43,323 nucleotides of DNA from positions 1 through 43,323 of the IMG/VR virus record IMGVR_UViG_3300044796_000202, one strand, 5' to 3'. The notes beneath the pieces are model-generated. The model had not been told where the DNA came from and did no database searches. It saw only the letters and a list, made by a program, of their open reading frames with translations. Source of the DNA: a virus. A program made the translations under genes and the position numbers. The number at the start of each line of letters is the position of its first letter. The first letter of the stretch is position 1. Positions 7,653 through 15,025 of this stretch are shown here, in pieces.

Positions 7653-8318
7653 TTATTCCCCTTGATTTTCTTTGGGTAGGAGGGATTGCAGAGCTTTTAG
7701 CCGTTCAAGTTCTTCTGTCAAATTCTCTGAATCAATCGCTATCTTAATCGCCTCCCTCGCCACAATTTCCCGCTCATCGGCACGGGCGTTATCAATAGTT
7801 GCATCAATATCAATCGGAGTATCATTATGATTCTTAACCATCAAATGGTTTTCAGCATATAATTTTGTAACTTCCTCCTTCCCTTTTTTGTAGGCGGCAG
7901 ATTCGATGCGGGAGATCAATTCTCTGAGAACTAAATCTTTTTGACATTGGAAACAAGGACTGCCACAAGCTCCGCGTATATCATTCCCAGAACGTATATG
8001 AGTAAAATCTTTCAGTTCATTTTCCCAATCTCTATTCTCCTCCCTCAATCCACTGTCAATCGGCTTGCCAGAGGTCTCATGGAATATACGCGGGCGAGGA
8101 AGTGCACATCTCTGGCAGTATTCCGGCCGCGTGCCGCAGTAATGTAGTTTTTCGTGGCGATTTTGTTTTTGACATTTATGTACATCACCCATCTTTCCGT
8201 TATCACAACAACTTTTATCGAGCGGATTATTTTCGCAACGACAGTTCCTGTTACAACATTTACCATTGAGCCACGAATGGAAATGACCACAATCGCACTT
8301 TTTTTGATCTTCGTTCAT
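7653..8318 (-). CDS. Cys-rich protein with C-terminal coiled coil
   Basis: 221 aa. The first 65 residues contain many Cys and His residues (CDCGHFHSW, CCNRNCRC, SCC, CGTRPEYCQRC), suggesting two or three zinc sites. A later pair of Cys motifs (CGSPCFQC near 120) is followed by a long charged helix region ending in LERLKALQSLLPKE. Likely a structural zinc protein or nucleic acid binder. Lies in the block of small early-middle genes. No closer family can be named. Confidence 0.6.
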   Translation of the reverse strand: MNEDQKKCDCGHFHSWLNGKCCNRNCRCENNPLDKSCCDNGKMGDVHKCQKQNRHEKLHYCGTRPEYCQRCALPRPRIFHETSGKPIDSGLREENRDWENELKDFTHIRSGNDIRGACGSPCFQCQKDLVLRELISRIESAAYKKGKEEVTKLYAENHLMVKNHNDTPIDIDATIDNARADEREIVAREAIKIAIDSENLTEELERLKALQSLLPKENQGE

Positions 8319-8355
8319 ACTCTTGTTATAGGGAGATTTTATTTATTCGGGGCGA

Positions 8356-8535
8356 CTAATTATGATATAGCTTTCTATGCAACTTCATTTGACCCGCAGG
8401 AATCCATGCACAATTTCCAACAGTTCTCCAATTACATTCTAGGCATAATTCAGAATTAGATGGCACTCCCTTTGTCTCTGGCCAATATCCCAAATTTATA
8501 ATCATTTTCCAGACAAGTTTTAAACGCTTCTTCAT
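8356..8535 (-). CDS. Small protein with CxxC
   Basis: 59 aa, MKKRLKLVWKMIINLGYW at the N-terminus (basic, amphipathic), then CLEC and a C-terminal HRKLYH that could complete a C2H-type metal site. ATG start preceded by the A/T-rich leader ATAAAATACT. It fills the gap between the neighbouring genes. Confidence 0.55.
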   Translation of the reverse strand: MKKRLKLVWKMIINLGYWPETKGVPSNSELCLECNWRTVGNCAWIPAGQMKLHRKLYHN

Positions 8536-8541
8536 AGTATT

Positions 8542-8916
8542 TTATTTCTTATTAGTGGGGAGGGATTTGATGAGAATTTCGTCTAACCCACAATCACATT
8601 TCGGCGTTTTATCTATTGGTCGGGCTTCATACCATACGCCGTTATATTTATCTTCATAGCCCCCTTCCGTTGGTCGTCCACCTTCTAATTGCGAACGGAT
8701 ACACCAACTTCGATGCTCGACATAATCCCTAAACGCTTCAATCTGTTGGGTGGCGTACTTGGGGAACTGGGAACGGATGAATTCGGCAACTTCTTTTTCG
8801 TCCAAGACTTGTTCGTGCGGCGGATAGTCCAAAACATCACACAAACCACCATGCGTAAATAGCTTTTTAGCTTTCTCCTCAAACTCTTTCACAATCTCTT
8901 CTATATCGTGTTTCAT
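8542..8916 (-). CDS. Hypothetical protein
   Basis: 124 aa. A Lys/Glu-rich N-terminal helix is followed by EKEVAEFIRSQFPKYATQQIEAFRDYVEH, a helical segment, and a CDCG near the C-terminus. Not recognised. Start and previous stop overlap by four bases (8913-8916). Confidence 0.55.
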   Translation of the reverse strand: MKHDIEEIVKEFEEKAKKLFTHGGLCDVLDYPPHEQVLDEKEVAEFIRSQFPKYATQQIEAFRDYVEHRSWCIRSQLEGGRPTEGGYEDKYNGVWYEARPIDKTPKCDCGLDEILIKSLPTNKK

Positions 8917-9221
8917 GGGAGTGGGGTTATAACCATCACATCACTCGTTGCGTTTTTAGGACACCTCATTTCATATCCGATGTTTTCGGCCAAGTCGGTA
9001 TCAGTTGTAACCGTCATGCCGTTTTTGAGAACGCAGGGGATCAGATCAAGAAATGGCTTTACCCGTGCCGCGCTCGAACTCTGGTTATATGCCTCCCAGT
9101 ATTGCGTGTCGTACGCTTGTTGATTGTTCAAACCGGCGTTGTAGCCATCCTGGTATGTGGCATACACACCTAAGCCCAGCAGTACGATAAAAATTATCCA
9201 GATGATGATAGTTTTTTTCAT
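8913..9221 (-). CDS. Membrane-anchored hypothetical protein
   Basis: 102 aa. One N-terminal transmembrane segment (TIIIWIIFIVLLGLGVYA, residues 4-21) precedes an extracytoplasmic domain with two Cys residues that could form a disulphide (PCVLKNG and MRCPKN). Type II membrane protein or uncleaved signal anchor. Could act in superinfection control or host envelope change, but nothing proves this. Confidence 0.6.
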   Translation of the reverse strand: MKKTIIIWIIFIVLLGLGVYATYQDGYNAGLNNQQAYDTQYWEAYNQSSSAARVKPFLDLIPCVLKNGMTVTTDTDLAENIGYEMRCPKNATSDVMVITPLP

Positions 9222-9223
9222 AG

Positions 9224-9718
9224 TTAGAAGTTAATCAGCTTTTTTAGTTTCGCCATTTCGGATTCAAGGGCAGAAATGCGAGGTTCACAGGGACAAAGAG
9301 TCCGAGTGTCCGAAGAACCAAGTGTCTTAGTGCTACGAGAATCGCGGGAGAACAGCTGGCGACTATCGTCCCACTGACTCGAGTTCGAAGCATCGTAGGC
9401 ATACACGCTCCAGCCAGCGTTGTCGCCGCACCAGTACGCGCTCACCAAGCGAGGAATGGCGTCCTTGTCTTTGCAGTACGCCAGCAACAACACGGAATGG
9501 TCGAGGGTTTTCAGAGTTGCATAGAGTTCCTCGATTGAGATTTCGCTTGGTTTCAACTCGGCCAAGATTTCTTGGCTCGTCATCACTCGCGGCAATTTTT
9601 GCGAGATGATCTTAGCTAGCTTCGCTTTTTTGTTAAATTTCATCGGAAAGAACCACGCTTGGAAATCAGATGATGTCCATGCGATAGGAGCTGTTGAGAA
9701 TTTTTGTTTTGTCGTCAT
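9224..9718 (-). CDS. Conserved-looking hypothetical protein
   Basis: 164 aa. A short helical N-terminal half (AKIISQKLPRVMTSQEILAEL) precedes a compact alpha/beta part with LVSAYWCGDNAGWSVYAYDAS; the C-terminus has a Ser/Arg-rich linker and a terminal coiled-coil segment (SALESEMAKLKKLINF). The arrangement fits an early phage protein, and no enzyme motif is visible. Confidence 0.55.
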   Translation of the reverse strand: MTTKQKFSTAPIAWTSSDFQAWFFPMKFNKKAKLAKIISQKLPRVMTSQEILAELKPSEISIEELYATLKTLDHSVLLLAYCKDKDAIPRLVSAYWCGDNAGWSVYAYDASNSSQWDDSRQLFSRDSRSTKTLGSSDTRTLCPCEPRISALESEMAKLKKLINF

Positions 9719-9734
9719 GGTTATTTCTTTTTGG

Positions 9735-9908
9735 TTAGCAAATTATTGTTTGTACCGTCGGGTCAGCAAGATATATCTCGGCGCACATTTGTGCTTGCAT
9801 GACTTCCTGCCGCCATTGCACGATGTCGGATACGGACGTGGAAGAGGTGAAACCAAAACGTATACCGATTACCAGTTGCATGAGGGTTATGAGGGTTGCG
9901 GGGGTCAT
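9735..9908 (-). CDS. Small protein with hydrophobic N-terminus
   Basis: 57 aa, MTPATLITLMQLVIGIRFGF at the start, which could be a weak membrane segment, then a helix with QEVMQAQMCAEIYL. The start is preceded by AAATAAAACC, the same leader as the tiny frame at 11465. Fills the gap between its neighbours. Confidence 0.5.
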   Translation of the reverse strand: MTPATLITLMQLVIGIRFGFTSSTSVSDIVQWRQEVMQAQMCAEIYLADPTVQTIIC

Positions 9909-9912
9909 GGTT

Positions 9913-10167
9913 TTATTTCTCTTGTGATTTTTCGATTACAAACATCAGAGAATCTTCGGAATTGAACAATCGGTAGTATCCCCCTTGACACTTAGCGACT
10001 TGATAATCTACATGTTCTCGCTTCTCAACGAACGATCCCCATTTTTGCGAAACGACTTTCAGCTCGTCATCGGGCGCAATATACTTCAACGCCTGCTTTT
10101 CGTGGTCTGTTTCCGGCGTCATCATGATCTGCTTTGCACCTTCGGTGAAAACGATTGATATTTTCAT
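9913..10167 (-). CDS. Hypothetical protein
   Basis: 84 aa, alpha/beta, start MKISIVFTEGAKQIMMTPE. Strands and helices alternate as in a small single domain. Not recognised. Its ATG overlaps the previous stop as ATGA (10164-10167). Confidence 0.55.
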   Translation of the reverse strand: MKISIVFTEGAKQIMMTPETDHEKQALKYIAPDDELKVVSQKWGSFVEKREHVDYQVAKCQGGYYRLFNSEDSLMFVIEKSQEK

Positions 10168-10256
10168 GTTTTTGGTATTTTAGTTTGCCCATATTTCGAC
10201 ATAAACAGGGCTACAGGATCACGGGCTTTGCTGTCCGACTGCTTCAACTTTTTCAT
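10164..10256 (-). CDS. Possible small basic peptide
   Basis: 30 aa, MKKLKQSDSKARDPVALFMS and a Lys-rich end. It overlaps the 3' end of the 55-aa zinc-finger gene in another frame and ends with an ATGA overlap into the next gene. That coupling is the only support; the frame also stays open upstream to 10349 by chance. Confidence 0.3.
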   Translation of the reverse strand: MKKLKQSDSKARDPVALFMSKYGQTKIPKT

Positions 10257-10386
10257 TTTCTTGCGCAAGTTTTTTAATTTTGTAATCGTAGTACAGATGC
10301 ACACACTTTTTCGGTTCCGAGCCGCGGCGTTCGAGGCCACACTTCGCACAAACGAATTTTATTGGCTCAAATGCTTTTTCAAACAT
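10219..10386 (-). CDS. Small zinc-finger-like protein
   Basis: 55 aa, with CAKCGLERRG near residue 13 followed by CVHLYYDYK, a plausible C-x2-C...C-x-H metal site. This frame is preferred to the overlapping frame that runs to 10349 because it shows a compact motif, an ATG directly after the neighbouring gene and protein-like composition. Confidence 0.6.
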   Translation of the reverse strand: MFEKAFEPIKFVCAKCGLERRGSEPKKCVHLYYDYKIKKLAQENEKVEAVGQQSP

Positions 10387-10388
10387 GA

Positions 10389-10709
10389 TTATTTTTCTAG
10401 CTTTAATCTTTCGTACAATCCTTCGACTTTTTCCGTGGCCTCATCACTCAACCCGATCCGTTCAGGTGAACCTCGCAGTTTCATTCCTTCAAGCGTTGAG
10501 CCAGTCGAAACGTAATACTGGACAATATCATCCGCGGGCGACATTTCTCGGATTGCACTACGTTTGATGACTTTATTTTCCATGATGATGAAATCATTGC
10601 CATCGAGAATTGCTTTTTGAATCTGCCTGAATTTCGGTTCGTCAATCAAATCTTCCCAAGTTTCATATGCGCCTTCCGAAGTATAGTAATTTAATTTGAA
10701 ATATCTCAT
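10389..10709 (-). CDS. Hypothetical protein
   Basis: 106 aa. N-terminal strands (MRYFKLNYYTSEGAYETW), then an ILDGNDFIIMENKVIKRSAI segment and a Ser/Glu-rich helical end. Overlaps the replication protein stop by four bases (10706-10709), so translation is coupled to it. No function assigned. Confidence 0.55.
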   Translation of the reverse strand: MRYFKLNYYTSEGAYETWEDLIDEPKFRQIQKAILDGNDFIIMENKVIKRSAIREMSPADDIVQYYVSTGSTLEGMKLRGSPERIGLSDEATEKVEGLYERLKLEK

Positions 10710-11416
10710 GTGATTATTGCGGCTTTGGTTTTTGCGACTGTTTTATTTTTTTCCTGCTTATAAAATGCGAGTAATTTTCCTAGGTTTTCTTTGAGCTGTC
10801 TTGGGGTCGTGATTCTAGGGGCATATGGCTTGCTTATAATTTCTGGCAAAGCCAAAATCATGCCTCGACATTTTTCCGGCCCATAACGATCTAGGAGCCA
10901 CTTCATTGCTTCGCGTTCCACGGGGCGTTTAAACAAATCGGCATAAGATGGGTTTATTTCCTCAAAGAGTTTGATAAATTCATTCACTTCCGCGCCAGCG
11001 GATACAGTCTTATTGTTTATGTCTACTGTAGTGTCTTCTTTGTTTCCGCCACTTTGGCTGATCTTACCCGCCACTTTTGGCGTATCTGATGGCTTATACC
11101 CGCCACTTTTGGCGTATCTCTTTTTTGCTTTATTAAGGGTAATTACCAATCCATAAGGGGTTCGTCGAACGCCTATATATCCATATTTTTTGAGGCATGA
11201 AATCCAACGGCTATAAGTGCGCTCGGATATTCCCAATTCTTCTGAAATATGTTGAAATTTTATCGGTTTTCCACCTAGAATTTTGCCCACTCCCTTGTCG
11301 TCAATACTCGTCATCTTGTCGAGGAAAAACATAAAAAGCCAAACTGCCTCTCCCATCGCTTTACGATGCTTAGGATCGAGTAAATTATTGGTTATTTCTA
11401 TGTAAAATCCTTTCAT
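10706..11416 (-). CDS. Replication initiator with winged helix (O/DnaD-like)
   Basis: 236 aa. Residues 1-95 form a winged helix-turn-helix typical of phage replication proteins: KPIKFQHISEELGISERTYSRWISCLKKYGYIGV with a hydrophobic wing after it. A Ser/Gly/Lys linker (100-135) leads to a helical C-terminal domain (INPSYADLF...LLDRYGPEKCRGMI...YAPRITTPRQLKENLGKLL), a pattern I associate with initiators of phages and plasmids. It probably binds the phage origin and recruits host replication proteins, since no polymerase or helicase was found in the window. An origin was not located. Confidence 0.75.
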   Translation of the reverse strand: MKGFYIEITNNLLDPKHRKAMGEAVWLFMFFLDKMTSIDDKGVGKILGGKPIKFQHISEELGISERTYSRWISCLKKYGYIGVRRTPYGLVITLNKAKKRYAKSGGYKPSDTPKVAGKISQSGGNKEDTTVDINNKTVSAGAEVNEFIKLFEEINPSYADLFKRPVEREAMKWLLDRYGPEKCRGMILALPEIISKPYAPRITTPRQLKENLGKLLAFYKQEKNKTVAKTKAAIIT

Positions 11417-11417
11417 G

Positions 11418-11465
11418 TTATTCGCAATCCCCTTTTCCCCAAGCGCAGTCTTTTTTGTGGGTCAT
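11418..11465 (-). CDS. Possible 15-aa leader peptide
   Basis: Tiny frame MTHKKDCAWGKGDCE that ends 1 nt before the ATG of the replication gene and starts after ATAAAACC, the leader sequence also seen before other genes here. Could couple translation into the initiator gene. Low support because of length. Confidence 0.25.
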   Translation of the reverse strand: MTHKKDCAWGKGDCE

Positions 11466-11478
11466 GGTTTTATTTATT

Positions 11479-11497
11479 CAACGACAAGTCGTTGTCG
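11479..11497. promoter_or_regulatory. Palindrome before the replication gene
   Basis: CAACGAC-AA-GTCGTTG is a perfect 7-bp inverted repeat (11479-11494), nested with a second one, CGACAA-GTCG-TTGTCG (11482-11497). It lies about 14 bases upstream of the 15-aa frame and 60 bases upstream of the replication gene. It could be an operator for a dimeric repressor or an RNA hairpin; not distinguishable here. The rest of 11466-11549 shows nothing else. Confidence 0.4.
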
Positions 11498-11549
11498 AAT
11501 TGCCTTTGATGTTTTAGTTTGAGGAGGTTTTGAGGTCTGCGGCGACTTT

Positions 11550-11978
11550 TTATTTAATAACTTCAAAGAAAACTTTTGTGTATTCTGTCATCCCTTGTTC
11601 GGCCGCAAGGATCAGGTGCATAACTATCTCCGGCGTGAATGGATATGATTTTCGGTTCTTTTGCCTGATTTCGTCCGTTATCTTCTTCCCGTATTGCGCT
11701 ACCATATGGCCGTCATATCTTTGTTGGACATTCTTCGGCGCAGAATTCATGAATCCGCCATTACAGGGCTTGCACTGGAGATGAACGGCGTAAGGATGGA
11801 ATAGGATGTAGTTGCCCCGTCCGGCGAGCCAGTGGCCTGCATCGCCGTTTCGCCAATGGATTTCCTTGCCACAGCTAAAGCAAAATCCCACGCCATTCTC
11901 ATCGGTTCCCTCTTTGCGAACCATGATGGAGAATTTTGGCCAGAAATAATCTTTAAGTTGTTTGGTGATGTTAAGCAT
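11550..11978 (-). CDS. NinG/Rap-like recombination endonuclease
   Basis: 142 aa. The central segment has CFSCGKEIHWRNGDAGHW, then a His-rich strand and LQCKPCNGG, the Cys-pair/His layout of lambda NinG (Rap), a Holliday-junction and branched-DNA endonuclease. The following YDGHMVAQYGKKITDEI helix is also typical. Position between recombination genes and the replication gene supports this. Family assignment is by pattern, not by search. Confidence 0.75.
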   Translation of the reverse strand: MLNITKQLKDYFWPKFSIMVRKEGTDENGVGFCFSCGKEIHWRNGDAGHWLAGRGNYILFHPYAVHLQCKPCNGGFMNSAPKNVQQRYDGHMVAQYGKKITDEIRQKNRKSYPFTPEIVMHLILAAEQGMTEYTKVFFEVIK

Positions 11979-12171
11979 TTAATCGTGCATATTCAGCTTC
12001 TACTTCCTTTCGCGTTGCTAGATTCTGGCAATCCTTGCAATGCACTGGTGCAGGATTCTTTTCTGCGGTTGGAAAAGTGCTTATCTGCCACCCACATCCT
12101 AGAGTTTGGCAAAGGTAGATATACTTTTCATTGAATGTTTGATCTGGTTTTGCTGGTGTTGCTTTGTACAT
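11971..12171 (-). CDS. Small Cys-containing hypothetical protein
   Basis: 66 aa with CQTLGCGW and CKDCQNL, a likely zinc ribbon, and a C-terminal helix. Overlaps the NinG-like gene by 8 nt. Function unknown. Confidence 0.55.
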   Translation of the reverse strand: MYKATPAKPDQTFNEKYIYLCQTLGCGWQISTFPTAEKNPAPVHCKDCQNLATRKEVEAEYARLNA

Positions 12172-12218
12172 GATGGTGAATTTCTTGTGAGGGAGTTAGG
12201 AAGAAAAAAATCTGCATT

Positions 12219-12386
12219 TTATTTTTTTATGGTCGACCGGATTTTTTGGCATCCGAAGCAAACTTGGGTCAACGCATCGTGAAACGTGGAATAAATTGCC
12301 TGTTGCGTATGCTTACCTTCACACTCTTGGATATGTTTGCGCACATCTTCCATTTTCTCGATATATTCGTAGATAAAATTGATCAT
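12219..12386 (-). CDS. Small hypothetical protein
   Basis: 55 aa, mostly helical (MINFIYEYIEKMEDVRKHI), with CFGC near the C-terminus and CEGKH earlier, so a possible metal site. Its ATG overlaps the stop of the repeat protein gene by four bases (12383-12386). The 47 bases between it and the next gene are A/T-rich leader. Confidence 0.55.
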   Translation of the reverse strand: MINFIYEYIEKMEDVRKHIQECEGKHTQQAIYSTFHDALTQVCFGCQKIRSTIKK

Positions 12387-13255
12387 TTTTTCTTTATTTC
12401 TTTCCCAAATTTATCGCATTCAAACAAGACCTTTCCTTTTCGGAATGCGATTTTATAGGGATATGAGGGGCTATTTTTCCATTCATGCAAGTCTTCCAAT
12501 GCTATTTCAATGGCGATATAACGATCTCCGATATTGTTTCGAAATTCATCGCAGAAATAAGGCCGCGAACAAGCATGGAACTTTCCCTCGCCGCATTCTT
12601 CACGATCGGGACTCCAATTTTTATGCGTTAAAGTCTTCCCTATTTTCCAGTGGGTTTCATTTGCAGTTTTCTCTCGTGTCTTAAAATCTTTTGAGACTTT
12701 TTTATACAGGATTACCTTTTTCGTCTGTTCAATGCAATTTCGTTCAAACCAACCCAAATCTTGGGTAGTTTGGATTATGGCGTATTTCGATTCTTTCTTG
12801 ATATCTACTTTGATGGAGATAGGCAAAAAGGCCACTGAAAAACCATGAAGGATGACTTTTGCGGTATCCCAGAAGATTCTTACAATGCTATTTCCCCAAG
12901 CCTCGACCGAGCTATTTCCCCAAGCCACGACCGAGCTATTTTCCCGAGCCTCGACCGAGCTATTTCCCCAAGCCACGACCGAGCTATTTTCCCAAGCCAC
13001 GACCGAGCTATTTCCCCAAGCCACGACCGAGCTATTTCCCCAAGCCTCGACCGAGCTATTTTCCCAAGCCTCGACCGAGCTATTTTCCCGAGCCACGACC
13101 GAGCTATTTCCCCAAGCCACGACCGAGCTATTTCCCCGACGTCCGATGATCACAATTCTTTCCTTGGTATCTTTGAGATAAATATAGGTATATACCTCAA
13201 ATTTTTGAGGAAGTTCATCGAATTCTTTTTGAGTTTTTATGTATATTTCTGCCAT
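12383..13255 (-). CDS. Octapeptide-repeat (beta-solenoid-like) protein
   Basis: 290 aa. Residues 41-128 are eleven tandem 8-residue units of the form [GE]NSSV[VE]A[WR], the last one degenerate (GNSIVRIF). Such short regular repeats with an inward V/A pattern suggest a narrow beta-solenoid. The C-terminal domain (about 150-290) has EECGEGKFHACSRPYFCDEF and a strand-rich end, YPYKIAFRKGKVLFEC, possibly a metal-binding or effector domain; I recall similar repeat-plus-domain proteins in phages and bacteria without known function. It lies in the early region, so it is not obviously a virion fibre. Confidence 0.7.
   Translation of the reverse strand: MAEIYIKTQKEFDELPQKFEVYTYIYLKDTKERIVIIGRRGNSSVVAWGNSSVVARENSSVEAWENSSVEAWGNSSVVAWGNSSVVAWENSSVVAWGNSSVEARENSSVVAWGNSSVEAWGNSIVRIFWDTAKVILHGFSVAFLPISIKVDIKKESKYAIIQTTQDLGWFERNCIEQTKKVILYKKVSKDFKTREKTANETHWKIGKTLTHKNWSPDREECGEGKFHACSRPYFCDEFRNNIGDRYIAIEIALEDLHEWKNSPSYPYKIAFRKGKVLFECDKFGKEIKKK
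12872..13135. repeat. Eleven tandem 24-bp coding repeats
   Basis: Each 24-bp unit encodes one octapeptide of the repeat protein. Copies differ mainly at three positions, giving Gly/Glu, Val/Glu and Trp/Arg in different combinations. Because the unit is a multiple of three, several frames on both strands stay open; only the minus-strand frame with start and downstream domain is taken as coding. Confidence 0.9.
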
Positions 13256-13257
13256 AG

Positions 13258-13590
13258 TTAATAATTTACATCGCTATTTTTCTTTGCCACTCGCACCAAT
13301 TCGTCAATCGTATAGATTTTCGCCTCTTGATTTTTCATCTCGACATATTCTTGTGTCGCTTCAATTTCTACTTCGGCCGCCGCGACGTTTTTCTTTTCCT
13401 GTGAGGTGAGAATTGATAACTTTTTCGCGGCGACCTTCTGTGCCAACCCATTGAATTTATGGGCTTCATCCTCACGCAACAGCGACAGATAAAAGGCGGC
13501 TTCAAGCCAAAGTTCACGATTGAGCGGTTTTCGCTCACCGACAATTTTTTTCAAGTCCCCTATTATCGTGTCTGCTGTGCGTGGTGTCAT
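13258..13590 (-). CDS. Hypothetical helical protein near SSB
   Basis: 110 aa, largely alpha-helical and charged (REDEAHKFNGLAQKVAAKKLSI...AAAEVEIEATQEYVEMKNQEAK). The position just behind the SSB-like gene suggests a role in recombination or replication, perhaps as an accessory factor, but no motif shows it. Confidence 0.6.
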   Translation of the reverse strand: MTPRTADTIIGDLKKIVGERKPLNRELWLEAAFYLSLLREDEAHKFNGLAQKVAAKKLSILTSQEKKNVAAAEVEIEATQEYVEMKNQEAKIYTIDELVRVAKKNSDVNY

Positions 13591-13593
13591 GGT

Positions 13594-14052
13594 TTAGAAA
13601 GGGATTTCTTCCGGCTTTATTTCTTCATCTTCAAGAGGAGGAATGTTAGACGCGTCCTCTCCCTCTTTCACGATCAAGGCATAGCCATTCTCGTCATCAA
13701 TCCTCTTGAATCCTTCGGGAATGAGATAGAGTGCCGTTACTGCCTTGCCTGCTACCCGCATCTTTTCCGTTTCAACGGAAAGATACTGTCCTTGCCATGC
13801 TTTTGAATCCTCTCCAAAAGCTCGAACAAGGCCGTTGATTGTTGCACTGTTCAAAGATACATTGAGGGCTTCGCCCATGCCTTCAAACTGCACTTTCGCA
13901 ACGTCCTGCGTCTTTGCAGAACCATCCTTATTCAAGAAAGTGCTGGGTTGGGGCTTGGTTTCGCTCACGATCTTCGCCCTGATGCCATTCTTGATTTCAG
14001 CCGCCTTTGCCCACTTACCGCCTACCGTGCTTCGTTCTTTGTAATTAGCCAT
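13594..14052 (-). CDS. SSB-like single-strand DNA-binding protein
   Basis: 152 aa. A strand-rich body of about 120 residues is followed by an acidic tail ending PLEDEEIKPEEIPF. The terminal acidic-plus-IPF tip is the hallmark of bacterial and phage SSB proteins, which use it to recruit repair and replication enzymes. The body is not clearly a canonical OB fold by eye, so this may be a divergent SSB or a functional analogue. The neighbouring nuclease gene supports a recombination module. Confidence 0.65.
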   Translation of the reverse strand: MANYKERSTVGGKWAKAAEIKNGIRAKIVSETKPQPSTFLNKDGSAKTQDVAKVQFEGMGEALNVSLNSATINGLVRAFGEDSKAWQGQYLSVETEKMRVAGKAVTALYLIPEGFKRIDDENGYALIVKEGEDASNIPPLEDEEIKPEEIPF

Positions 14053-14054
14053 GA

Positions 14055-14501
14055 TTATTTATTGTTGATTAGTTTGTAGAGCACACTTGCCGCCTCAAAC
14101 CCTTTCTTCATCGCCGCCGCATCATACTGATATTGCGGCTCAACTTTCTCTGCACCGAATGGAAAAACGATGTAACAATCGAATAATCCATCCAGCTTGT
14201 GAGCACTATCTGCTGGTATTTCAGCCATAGAATTACCGTTGTCATCGAACAATCCATTTTCGCTCACTTCGATGTCGTATCCTGCAATCTGGATGAATTG
14301 CGAGAGATACGCTTCTTTCGATGACTTGAAGTCAATGATTGCCAGCTTTCCATCGTTCAATTCGGCTATGCAATCGGTAATGCCACCAACCCAAAGCCGT
14401 TCGCTATAACAATGAGCTTCGGATGCGATAAAGCGTTTGACGTTTTTTATCGCCCAATCAGCAAAAATCTTGACTTGAGGACTTTCTGTTTCGTACTTCA
14501 T
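14055..14501 (-). CDS. PD-(D/E)XK nuclease, C-terminal part of split gene
   Basis: 148 aa carrying the catalytic core of a RecB/Cas4-type exonuclease: Glu28, Asp43 in GGITD, the Asp57-x-Lys59 motif in IIDFKSS, and the QFIQIAGY motif at 69-75. It lacks the N-terminal helical part normal for such phage nucleases; that part is encoded by 15022-15441 on the other side of an HNH gene. The start overlaps the HNH stop by ATGA. The two halves probably associate to form the enzyme used in recombination or end processing. Confidence 0.75.
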   Translation of the reverse strand: MKYETESPQVKIFADWAIKNVKRFIASEAHCYSERLWVGGITDCIAELNDGKLAIIDFKSSKEAYLSQFIQIAGYDIEVSENGLFDDNGNSMAEIPADSAHKLDGLFDCYIVFPFGAEKVEPQYQYDAAAMKKGFEAASVLYKLINNK

Positions 14502-15025
14502 TTTTTTATTCTGTAATACCTTTTGCTAATTGTTTTTCTGGTTACTGCATAAAATTCTCCGATAGCCTTAAACGTCATTCCCTGATCCCTCATCTTGATT
14601 ATCTTTTTATTTTCAGAATTGGATATTTTATTTTGCCCGTCGAACTCCGAATGACACGGAACGCACAATACTTTCCAATCCCTTACATCTCGAAGATATT
14701 TTCCGCTTATGTTCGCTCGATGCAATTTTCCTTTCGCCCCGCACGACGAACATTCTTTTGCGGAAAGATAACGTCTTATCCACATATGAATTCCCGAATA
14801 CCTTATCTTTTTCTTTTGCCGTTCCTTTTTTTCCCTTCCTTTTATCGCCAAACCGGCGCATGTCCTAGAACAGTATCTTGCTTCTTTTTCCCTGAAGGGG
14901 AAGACCCAAAAATCGTTTCCACACTTACATCTACGCCACTTCCCACGCCTATTGGCATTACCTATGTTTTCCTTCCATTTCTTAGTCCTTTTGGGTATTC
15001 TCCTGCCAATTGAATCTAATCTCAT
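14498..15025 (-). CDS. HNH homing-type endonuclease inserted in nuclease gene
   Basis: 175 aa. Basic N-terminus with an extra zinc knuckle (CKCG...CSRTC, about 33-56), then the HNH core: CSSC at 92-95, LHRANISG with His102, and CVPCHSEFDG at 121-130. A C-terminal helix-turn-helix (KIIKMRDQGMTFKAIGEF, about 140-158, continuing to 172) should add DNA contacts. It sits precisely between the two parts of the PD-(D/E)XK nuclease and overlaps both by ATGA, as a selfish homing gene would after insertion. Confidence 0.85.
   Translation of the reverse strand: MRLDSIGRRIPKRTKKWKENIGNANRRGKWRRCKCGNDFWVFPFREKEARYCSRTCAGLAIKGREKKERQKKKIRYSGIHMWIRRYLSAKECSSCGAKGKLHRANISGKYLRDVRDWKVLCVPCHSEFDGQNKISNSENKKIIKMRDQGMTFKAIGEFYAVTRKTISKRYYRIKK

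Noticed and set aside
10256-10349. Upstream extension of the 30-aa frame to 61 aa
   Set aside because: Overlaps the better supported 55-aa zinc-finger frame in full.
12872-13135. CRISPR-like regular repeats
   Set aside because: Units are contiguous 24-bp coding repeats without spacers.
12845-13261. Three long plus-strand frames over the repeat gene
   Set aside because: They arise because a 24-bp repeat keeps all frames open; the minus-strand frame has start, downstream domain and coupled neighbours.
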